A stretch of DNA of 5,641 bases from Candidatus Moraniibacteriota bacterium. GTDB taxonomy: Bacteria; Patescibacteriota; Minisyncoccia; Moranbacterales; UBA1568. How positions within the stretch are numbered: the stretch's first letter is position 1; every line of letters starts with the position of its first letter. This document shows positions 1 through 5,222 of this stretch, piece by piece. The stretch covers positions 1 to 5,641 of the forward strand of contig JAUYFO010000008.1 in assembly GCA_030690925.1 (NCBI GenBank), given 5' to 3'. The notes beneath the pieces are model-generated. The model was not told the DNA's origin and did not search any database. It worked only from the letters and a program-made list of their open reading frames with translations. The position numbers and the translations under genes were made by a program.

Positions 1-645
1 GCGCGTCTTGATAGTAGCACCCTCAAGACGGCGACAGCGATGACGAACATCTACCAAAGTGGTATGAGCGGCGCGCTTGATATTTTGATAGGAACCCAGA
101 TGAGCCTGAAGGACCCACCCTTGCCTTCACTTTCGTTGGTTGCTATGATTGACGCAGATAGCCTGCTTCTTTTTCCTAATTTTCAGGCCGACGAAAAGCT
201 TTTTCAGAGCCTTTCGCGAGCGGTTCGCCAAGTAGGTGCCAAAGGGAAAGTATTGGTACAAACCTTTCATCCGGATGGTGCCTTTTTTCAGAAGGTAACC
301 ACCATGAAAAGCGCTGCTTTTTTACAGCAGATACTAGCAGATCGCGAAGCGCTCTTTTATCCTCCATTTTCGCGCTTGATCACGCTCACCTGCCAAGGAA
401 AAAGTGAAAAAGAGGCAACCAAGAAAAGCACAACGCTATTCGCGAAGCTGCAGGCCATGCTCCCGGTACACTCTCGCCTTAAGCCCTCGGCTCCGGCCCA
501 ATTCCTCAAAAAACAAGCGCTCTTCGAATCCACCCTGTTACTCCGTTTTCCTGCGACAAAGTCTCTCAACGAAGAGCTGAAGCAAGTCCTCACTGCTGAA
601 AGCAAAGATTGTTTCATCGACGTTGACCCCCTGACACTCCATTAA
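1..645 (+). CDS. priA: Primosomal protein N' (PriA), C-terminal part, 5' end outside window
   Basis: PriA recognises stalled or abandoned replication forks and starts reloading of the replicative helicase. The reading frame is open from the left edge, so only the last 214 codons are present: the end of helicase lobe 2 and the C-terminal domain. Visible family marks are ILIGTQM (nt 82-102, motif V), the following LVAMIDADSLL stretch, KVLVQTFHPD (about nt 247-276), YPPFSRL (about nt 358-378) and the closing DVDP (about nt 619-630). The usual KGHDFP after GTQM reads KDPPLP, and the usual QVAGRAGR of motif VI is missing; the matching segment reads LSRAVRQVGAKGKV. Helicase activity is therefore doubtful, as is known for actinobacterial PriA, though a structural role could remain. 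The first ATG in the window (nt 40) is internal to the protein. It is followed by def 43 nt downstream, and priA-def-fmt is a common gene order. Confidence 0.88.
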   Translation, partial: ARLDSSTLKTATAMTNIYQSGMSGALDILIGTQMSLKDPPLPSLSLVAMIDADSLLLFPNFQADEKLFQSLSRAVRQVGAKGKVLVQTFHPDGAFFQKVTTMKSAAFLQQILADREALFYPPFSRLITLTCQGKSEKEATKKSTTLFAKLQAMLPVHSRLKPSAPAQFLKKQALFESTLLLRFPATKSLNEELKQVLTAESKDCFIDVDPLTLH

Positions 646-679
646 ATCCATCACTTCCTGTATGCTGCCTCTCGTTATC

Positions 680-683
680 GGAG
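680..683 (+). promoter_or_regulatory. Ribosome binding site deciding the def start
   Basis: GGAG lies 5 nt before the ATG at 689. The alternative in-frame ATG at 662 has no purine-rich motif in front of it and would add nine residues (MLPLVIGEK) before the family-typical MKIL start. This is the only clear Shine-Dalgarno-like motif I see in front of any gene in the window. Confidence 0.6.
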
Positions 684-688
684 AAAAA

Positions 689-1120
689 ATGAAGATCCTC
701 CTCACCAAAACCAAGCTGGTAACAGACCCTTTGGCGCAGGAAATTCAGGATCTCCTGCCCAAGATGGTGAAAACTATGCACAAAGAACATGGGGTGGGGT
801 TGGCAGCGCCCCAGATCGGTGTATCGCTCCGCCTGGCAGTCGCCGATGTTGACAAACAGGTCTACTATCTCATCAACCCTCAAATCACCTCCCGCTCCCA
901 AAGTAAAATTGTTTCTGAGGAAGGTTGTCTCAGTCTGCCCGGCGAATACTTTCCTATCCTCCGCTCGGAGACAGTGACGATACGCTACCAGAATGAAAAA
1001 GGATTGCCCAAGAAACTACGCGCCGTCGGATTCTTAGCGACCGTTATCCAGCACGAAGTAGATCACCTCGACGGCATTCTTATCATCAATCGTTTCACTA
1101 AACAAAAAAATATTATTTAA
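689..1120 (+). CDS. def: Peptide deformylase
   Basis: This metalloenzyme removes the formyl group from the N-terminal methionine of new proteins at the ribosome. Numbered from the ATG at 689 (143 aa), all three family motifs are intact: GVGLAAPQIG (35-44, motif 1), EEGCLSLPG (77-85, motif 2 with metal ligand C80) and QHEVDHLDG (121-129, motif 3 with metal ligands H122 and H126 and catalytic E123). The enzyme should be active. The protein is shorter than the usual 150-190 residues because it stops shortly after motif 3 (INRFTKQKNII) and lacks the C-terminal helix of E. coli Def. The start at 689 is preferred over ATG 662 because of the GGAG motif and the typical MKIL beginning. It sits between priA and fmt, probably in one transcript, and its TAA stop is 12 nt before the fmt ATG in the same frame. 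Confidence 0.95.
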   Translation: MKILLTKTKLVTDPLAQEIQDLLPKMVKTMHKEHGVGLAAPQIGVSLRLAVADVDKQVYYLINPQITSRSQSKIVSEEGCLSLPGEYFPILRSETVTIRYQNEKGLPKKLRAVGFLATVIQHEVDHLDGILIINRFTKQKNII

Positions 1121-1132
1121 TACTGCACTCCT

Positions 1133-2221
1133 ATGGCTCACTGGCTCCAACGGCTCCGTGCCAAGTTTTCCCAAGGTATTTTCAATACTATCAAGGCCAC
1201 CTGGATACACAAAGACGCCTACTTGCTCGACAGCATCCACGATACGCTCACTCGTCCCGTTTCTTCAGTCGTCCCAAAAGTACGAGTGGTATTCATGGGA
1301 ACACCAAAACTATCAGCTACTATTCTTGGAGCACTCTTGGAAAGAGGCTATAACATCGTAGGAGTAGTCACCAAGGCAGATAAACCAGTCGGCCGTGAGA
1401 AGGAACTCGTGAGTAACCCCGTGAAGGAAATGACCATCAAACATGAGCTCCCTTTACTTCAGCCAGAACAGTTCGCTCTCCCTGTTATCGAACAGCTCCG
1501 AGCACTGAAGCCGGATTTAATCATTGTCGCCGCCTACGGAAAACTACTCCCCCAGGAGGTACTCAGTCTACCGGGCTTCGGTTGTGTCAATGTCCACACT
1601 TCGCTCCTCCCGAAGTGGCGTGGCGCCTCACCCATCCAAAACGCCCTGCTTGCTGGCGCGAGCCAAACCGGAGTCACCATCATGCTTATGGATTCTGGTA
1701 TGGATACTGGTGACATTTTGACGCAGCGCTCTCTCCCGATAGCCGAAAACGACACCACCCGGACCCTAACCGAGAAACTCACTGCGCTGGCCACAGACCT
1801 GCTCCTCGAAACCCTCCCCCAGTTTGTTGAGCGCCATATCACCCCTACCAAACAGAACCATGCCGAGGCCACTCTCTGCCAACTGATCGAACGAGAAGAT
1901 GGTCATATTATCTGGACAGATGAAGCGGAAAATATTTTCAATCGCTACCGTGCCCTTTCACCCTGGCCCGGTATTTTCGCCTACTGGAAAAAAAATGACG
2001 ATCACTTGAGGCTCAAATTGATCTCCATCTCTTACCAGAAACAAAACCCCGCCATGACTCAGCCACTGGGCAAGGTTTTTGAAATTGGTGAAAAAATCGG
2101 CGTTCAAACAACCAGTGGTGTGATTTTTCTGGAAGAAGTCCAACTCGAGGGCAAATCCGCCCTCCCTATTCGCGACTTTCTTCGTGGCAATGAAGGCTTG
2201 ATTGATAGCCTCCTCGAATAA
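1133..2221 (+). CDS. fmt: Methionyl-tRNA formyltransferase with N-terminal extension
   Basis: Fmt uses 10-formyl-tetrahydrofolate to formylate Met on initiator tRNA, the counterpart of the upstream deformylase. The protein has 362 residues. The Rossmann-type catalytic domain starts at about residue 50 (VRVVFMGTP, 50-58). It carries the tRNA-contacting loop around KPVGREKELVSNPVK (84-98), AYGKLLP (134-140) and the catalytic segment VNVHTSLLPKWRGASPIQ (152-169). The N-H-D triad is N153, H155 and D191, each shifted by 47 relative to E. coli N106, H108 and D144. The C-terminal OB-like domain begins near 243 and includes ALSPWPG and a late PIRDFLRG. Residues 1-49 have no counterpart in E. coli Fmt (315 aa). 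A GTG at 1286 (V52) would remove the extension but has no ribosome binding site; neither does ATG 1133. The ATG is preferred because the frame is open throughout and lies 12 nt behind def. Confidence 0.95.
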   Translation: MAHWLQRLRAKFSQGIFNTIKATWIHKDAYLLDSIHDTLTRPVSSVVPKVRVVFMGTPKLSATILGALLERGYNIVGVVTKADKPVGREKELVSNPVKEMTIKHELPLLQPEQFALPVIEQLRALKPDLIIVAAYGKLLPQEVLSLPGFGCVNVHTSLLPKWRGASPIQNALLAGASQTGVTIMLMDSGMDTGDILTQRSLPIAENDTTRTLTEKLTALATDLLLETLPQFVERHITPTKQNHAEATLCQLIEREDGHIIWTDEAENIFNRYRALSPWPGIFAYWKKNDDHLRLKLISISYQKQNPAMTQPLGKVFEIGEKIGVQTTSGVIFLEEVQLEGKSALPIRDFLRGNEGLIDSLLE

Positions 2222-2233
2222 TGCTTATCTTTT

Positions 2234-3058
2234 ATGGCAGAAAGGGCTTCCTCGGAAGAAAAAAATATACGCACCGTCTTCGTTGGCGGACTCCTTATCC
2301 TTTTGGTTGGAGGATGGTTCATCGGGCGCGCTTTCTGGCGCTCCGCTACCTATACCGAGCCAGTAGCGGAAACAATAAGCCCCAGAGAGGCTGCCGATGA
2401 TATTCCTCTCATTACTGTCGAAACTATTTACCAAAAAATCTTGAACGGAGAACGAGTCACGCTGCTCGACGTCCGCCGAGAAGAGGACTACCAAGCATTC
2501 CACATCCCCCACTCGCTTCCCCTTTCCTCTGGAGCTCTCGGCTCGTTCGTACCACAAGAGGGTGAACTGGTGGTCATTGTCCTCTCCTGGAATGATTCTC
2601 AAACCAAAGAAGTCGTGAAAAACTTGCTCAGACAAAAGCCTTTTCAGGCATTTCTCCTCAATGGTGGTTTCGAAGAGTGGCAAAGAAGCGGTAGCCAGGT
2701 TATCACCTTAGGCGACCCCAACTCCTTCCTTGACCAATCAAAGGTTACGTATATCTCGCCCATTGAAGCGTTGGCCATGATGAACGACCCCGTACTCAAA
2801 CCATTTATTCTCGATGTTCAGACGGCAGATCAGTATCAAAAAGTACATGTCAAGGGAGCGATCAATATCCCACTAGAAGAGCTGGAAAAGCGGACTAAAG
2901 ATATCCCGGCCGGTAAAAACATTCTGGTGTATGGCGATTCCGAGCTCAACTCATTCCGCGGTGGAGTCCGTCTGGCCGACCTCAATTTCTTCGGAGCCAG
3001 AACCATAGAGGGCAATAGCGTCCTGCGCCCAGAATCAGGACTACCCCTCGAACCCTAG
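2234..3058 (+). CDS. Membrane-anchored tandem rhodanese-like protein without cysteine
   Basis: The protein has 274 residues. One hydrophobic segment (about 14-31, TVFVGGLLILLVGGWFIG) suggests a single N-terminal membrane anchor; the side faced by the rest is not certain. Two rhodanese-like domains follow. Domain 1 (about 58-153) has LLDVRREEDYQAFHIPHS (77-94) and the closing GGFEEWQRSG (144-153). Domain 2 (about 171-272) has FILDVQTADQYQKVHVKGAINIP (191-213) and a degenerate end near IEGN. Rhodaneses normally place the catalytic Cys directly after the central strand. Here those places read VIVLSWND (S118 likely) and ILVYGDSE (G234 likely), and no Cys occurs anywhere in the protein. Sulfur transfer by the usual persulfide route is therefore excluded; a binding, scaffold or sensory role is possible. 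It lies 12 nt after fmt in the same frame, probably the last gene of the operon, ahead of a terminator. There is no clear ribosome binding site. Confidence 0.85.
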   Translation: MAERASSEEKNIRTVFVGGLLILLVGGWFIGRAFWRSATYTEPVAETISPREAADDIPLITVETIYQKILNGERVTLLDVRREEDYQAFHIPHSLPLSSGALGSFVPQEGELVVIVLSWNDSQTKEVVKNLLRQKPFQAFLLNGGFEEWQRSGSQVITLGDPNSFLDQSKVTYISPIEALAMMNDPVLKPFILDVQTADQYQKVHVKGAINIPLEELEKRTKDIPAGKNILVYGDSELNSFRGGVRLADLNFFGARTIEGNSVLRPESGLPLEP

Positions 3059-3070
3059 ACGTATGCAAGT

Positions 3071-3106
3071 AAAAAGAGTTACGTAACCAGTTACGTAACT
3101 CTTTTT
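3071..3106. terminator. Bidirectional intrinsic terminator between converging operons
   Basis: A perfect inverted repeat has arms at 3071-3087 and 3090-3106 (AAAAAGAGTTACGTAAC and its exact reverse complement). With the innermost C-G pair open this gives 16 bp around a CCAG loop. A tract on one side and T tract on the other (3102-3107) allow it to end transcription in both directions: from the rhodanese-like gene (stop at 3058) and from groES (stop at 3125). The stem's GC content is modest, so strength comes from length. Each arm contains the self-complementary 10-mer GTTACGTAAC. Confidence 0.9.
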
Positions 3107-3124
3107 TGTATCAGCAAATCTTGG

Positions 3125-3403
3125 CTACTCTGCCACTACGGCCAGAATATCCTTGTAGCTGGTCAAGAGGTAGCGCTCCCCTGACACCGTTACTTCTTCT
3201 CCTCCGTAGAGGCGGAAGATAACTCTCTCCCCTGTCTTGACTCGGATCTTCTCACTTTCCCCGATGGCCACGACTTTCCCGAACTGGGATCGCTCTTCCT
3301 TGGCAGTCTCCGGCAGATAGATTCCGGCCGCTGTTTTCTGTTCCGGCTTTTCTAGTTGTACCAAGACATTTTCACCGATCGGTCGGACACGCATTTTTTT
3401 CAT
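3125..3403 (-). CDS. groES: Co-chaperonin GroES (Hsp10)
   Basis: GroES forms a seven-subunit lid on the GroEL folding chamber in the cytoplasm. The 92-residue product matches the family along its length: RVRPIGENVLV (5-15), a mobile loop KTAAGIYLPETA (23-34) whose I28-Y29-L30 occupies the place of the GroEL-binding IVL tripeptide of E. coli, GKVVAIG, GERVIFRLYGGEEV, and the closing ERYLLTSYKDILAVV. Two starts are possible, ATG 3403 (MKKMRVRP) and ATG 3394 (MRVRP, closer to the family norm); neither has a clear ribosome binding site, so 3403 is tentative. It has its own promoter about 35 nt upstream. groEL does not follow; the shared terminator begins 18 nt beyond the stop. The partner must be encoded elsewhere or be absent. 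Confidence 0.95.
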   Translation of the reverse strand: MKKMRVRPIGENVLVQLEKPEQKTAAGIYLPETAKEERSQFGKVVAIGESEKIRVKTGERVIFRLYGGEEVTVSGERYLLTSYKDILAVVAE

Positions 3404-3436
3404 AGACGTTCATAATTAACTCTTATTGCACAAGTT

Positions 3437-3465
3437 AGTATACTGAAGGCTTTCATTTCAGTCAA
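3437..3465 (-). promoter_or_regulatory. Sigma-70-type promoter of groES
   Basis: On the minus strand, TTGACT (3465-3460) and TATACT (3442-3437) are separated by exactly 17 nt. Each hexamer differs from consensus by one base. The predicted transcript start near 3430 gives a leader of about 27 nt before ATG 3403. It lies in the 76-nt gap behind the small hypothetical gene, so groES can be transcribed on its own, with possible read-through from the upstream genes since no terminator is visible between them. Confidence 0.75.
3442..3462. promoter_or_regulatory. Inverted repeat within the groES promoter, possible operator
   Basis: ACTGAA (3442-3447) and TTCAGT (3457-3462) form a perfect 6-bp inverted repeat with a 9-nt spacer, lying between and touching the -35 and -10 boxes. 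A repressor bound here would block RNA polymerase. The 9-nt spacing recalls the CIRCE element bound by HrcA, but the arms do not match CIRCE. A 6-bp match can arise by chance, so this is tentative. Confidence 0.3.
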
Positions 3466-3479
3466 ACACACCAGTAGCG

Positions 3480-3911
3480 TTAGTGGGTCGTCAAGCTCTC
3501 CTGGAACAGCTTATTGAGCTGCTGATTGACTCCCTCCGGATCACTCTCAAATCGCTCAAGTAATTTCTGATACTCCTTTGCTAACGGCCTTTTTTTATCT
3601 GTGGAATCTTTAGGAAAATGCATACGAAACCACTCTGCTTCCGCATAGCCCGCTGATGAGTTAATCATGTCTTCAATTACTATTTCCCTTTTCTCATCCG
3701 ACGTTGCCTTTTCTATCCGATCTCTCTGTTCTGGTGACTTCTGTATGATAGTATCGAGCAACACCCTCATTTCATCTTCTCCATAATAAGAACGGCAGAG
3801 AGAATCAAACCAGGATAACTGAAGCATTTGTTCCTTAAATGTATCTCGATCACCCTGTACCTCAAAGGGGTGCTCACGACTTTTTGCACAATAGGCCTCG
3901 TGGACATTCAT
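3480..3911 (-). CDS. Hypothetical protein, charged and probably helical, AT-richer than its neighbours
   Basis: I do not recognise this 143-residue protein. It has no signal peptide or membrane segment, so it is probably cytoplasmic. It is rich in Glu, Lys, Asp, Arg and Gln with a helix-like pattern, especially 45-85 and 105-140. It has two cysteines (C8, C39) that do not form a CxxC pair and an aromatic cluster near 34-43 (WFDSLCRSYY). Its ATG starts 1 nt after the ctpA stop, so translation is probably coupled to ctpA. No Shine-Dalgarno motif is seen. By hand count G+C is 120 of 300 bases over 3541-3840 (40%), against 68 of 120 over 4201-4320 in ctpA (57%). The tight coupling and lack of internal stops support a real gene; the composition suggests a lineage-specific or acquired one. 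Confidence 0.72.
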   Translation of the reverse strand: MNVHEAYCAKSREHPFEVQGDRDTFKEQMLQLSWFDSLCRSYYGEDEMRVLLDTIIQKSPEQRDRIEKATSDEKREIVIEDMINSSAGYAEAEWFRMHFPKDSTDKKRPLAKEYQKLLERFESDPEGVNQQLNKLFQESLTTH

Positions 3912-3912
3912 A

Positions 3913-5211
3913 TTATTTTTCTATAAGCTTTTTTATTTCTTCCAGTGCCCTCTCGAACTGCGGATCCCGCTTATTGGCACGGTCGTCAGTCGAGATACTC
4001 ACCTCGGCGTCCGGAGCAATCCCTACCCCATGAATCTGCTTGCCCTGTGGGGTGAGCCATCGAGCTACGGTAATCTTGACCGAGGTATCCTTGCTCACCG
4101 GGATCAGTTCTTGCACCGAACCCTTCCCAAAAGACTTCTTGCCCACCAAGACAACATCCTCGCGACTCTCCCGTAGTGCTCCAGCCAAAATTTCGGAAGC
4201 ACTGGCACTGCCTTCGTTAATCAGGATAACGGTCGGCAGCTTACCAAGGACATCTCCGCCCCGCGCTTTGAGCTCCTTACGTTTGCCATTAGCGCTCTCC
4301 TCCATCACCACCACCGAACCCTGTGGAAGCATGTAACTGGCTATCACCACCGCTGTCTCCAGAAATCCTCCGGGGTTGTTGCGCAAATCAACAATCAGCC
4401 CGACCACTTTTTCTTTCTTCAGTTGCTTGATGGCAGCCTGAAACAGATTTTCTGTATCCTCGCCAAAACGGTTGACACGGATCGAAGCGATACCACCTTC
4501 TTTCATCTCAAAATGAACGCTCTTCATGAGAATGGCATCCCGCATGATGACGATATCACGGGTATCCTCTTCACCCTCACGAAAAATAGTCAGCTTCACA
4601 TCGGTCCCTTTTGGTCCACGGACGTTCTTGACTGCCTCATCAAGCGAATAGTTACTCGACAGGACATCGTTGATCTTGATCACTTTATCACCCGAAAGCA
4701 GCCCGGCCTTTTCTGCTGGAGTGCCCTCAAGCGGCGCAATAATAGTGATGATCTCATCCTTGATTCCCATTACGGCACCGATACCATCAAACACCCCAGC
4801 TATCTCCTCATTGAAATCCTGATTCTCTTTAGGACTAAAAAAAGTGGTGTAGGGGTCACCGCTCGCAGCGAGCATACCATCGATCGCCCCATAAAACAGC
4901 GCATGGGCATCAAGGTGGCTGCGATCAACATACTTGTCTCTCAGAATCTCCCAGACCTTCCAGAAGAGGGCGAAATCAATGGTATTATCTTGACTTTTTT
5001 TATTAATGATGATGGCATCTTCAGGAGCCAGTGTGCCCATATCAGCCCCGGTGTCGCTCTGAGCTCCTTGTTCGTAACCGATGAAGTAAGATCCCCCCAG
5101 TAAAAAAATAATAAAGAAGGTCAGAAAAGCTCGCTTGAACAAGTGGTGCCCGCGATCCTCCCCAACTTGATTTGGTGGAGCATTGAGTGGTGTTATTTCA
5201 CTGGCAACCAT
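3913..5211 (-). CDS. ctpA: C-terminal processing peptidase, S41 family, membrane-anchored with PDZ domain
   Basis: A CtpA/Prc-type serine protease with a Ser-Lys dyad, acting outside the cytoplasmic membrane. Numbering is from ATG 5211 (432 aa). It has a short N-terminal tail, one membrane segment (about 29-46, FLTFFIIFLLGGSYFIGY), the family's helical N-terminal region (83-127, ending in SGDPYTTFFSP) and a PDZ domain (about 135-220). The protease core follows with DLRNNPGG (275-282), SASASE (335-340) holding the nucleophile S337, and FGKGSVQ with K363 and Q367. These correspond to S430, K455 and Q459 of E. coli Prc, with one extra residue between Ser and Lys. All catalytic residues are present. 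A TTG at 5226 would add MTPFF and overlap the glycosyltransferase stop by 4 nt (TTGA); ATG 5211, 11 nt after that stop, is preferred only because ATG is the commoner start. It is probably cotranscribed with its neighbours. The substrate cannot be told from the sequence. Confidence 0.93.
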   Translation of the reverse strand: MVASEITPLNAPPNQVGEDRGHHLFKRAFLTFFIIFLLGGSYFIGYEQGAQSDTGADMGTLAPEDAIIINKKSQDNTIDFALFWKVWEILRDKYVDRSHLDAHALFYGAIDGMLAASGDPYTTFFSPKENQDFNEEIAGVFDGIGAVMGIKDEIITIIAPLEGTPAEKAGLLSGDKVIKINDVLSSNYSLDEAVKNVRGPKGTDVKLTIFREGEEDTRDIVIMRDAILMKSVHFEMKEGGIASIRVNRFGEDTENLFQAAIKQLKKEKVVGLIVDLRNNPGGFLETAVVIASYMLPQGSVVVMEESANGKRKELKARGGDVLGKLPTVILINEGSASASEILAGALRESREDVVLVGKKSFGKGSVQELIPVSKDTSVKITVARWLTPQGKQIHGVGIAPDAEVSISTDDRANKRDPQFERALEEIKKLIEK

Positions 5212-5222
5212 AAAAAAAGGTG

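Noticed and set aside
662..688. Upstream in-frame ATG as the def start
   Set aside because: It has no ribosome binding site and adds nine residues not typical of the family, while GGAG precedes ATG 689.
1534..1872. Minus-strand open frame of 112 codons opposite fmt
   Set aside because: It is Ser/Arg/Val-rich low-information sequence, typical of the antisense of a GC-balanced gene, and fmt is intact on the other strand.
2221..2223. ATG overlapping the fmt stop (TAATG) as a start for the next gene
   Set aside because: It is in a different frame from the rhodanese-like protein and opens no supported product.
2225..2683. Minus-strand open frame of 152 codons opposite the rhodanese-like gene
   Set aside because: No family motif is seen, and the opposite strand carries clear rhodanese signatures; no promoter or ribosome binding site supports it.
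3404..3479. CIRCE (HrcA) element upstream of groES
   Set aside because: Neither TTAGCACTC nor GAGTGCTAA is present; the inverted repeat found has different arms.
4423..5103. Long plus-strand open frame (226 codons) opposite ctpA
   Set aside because: It starts with TTG, shows no recognisable domain and lies wholly inside a well-supported ctpA with intact catalytic motifs; it is an antisense shadow.
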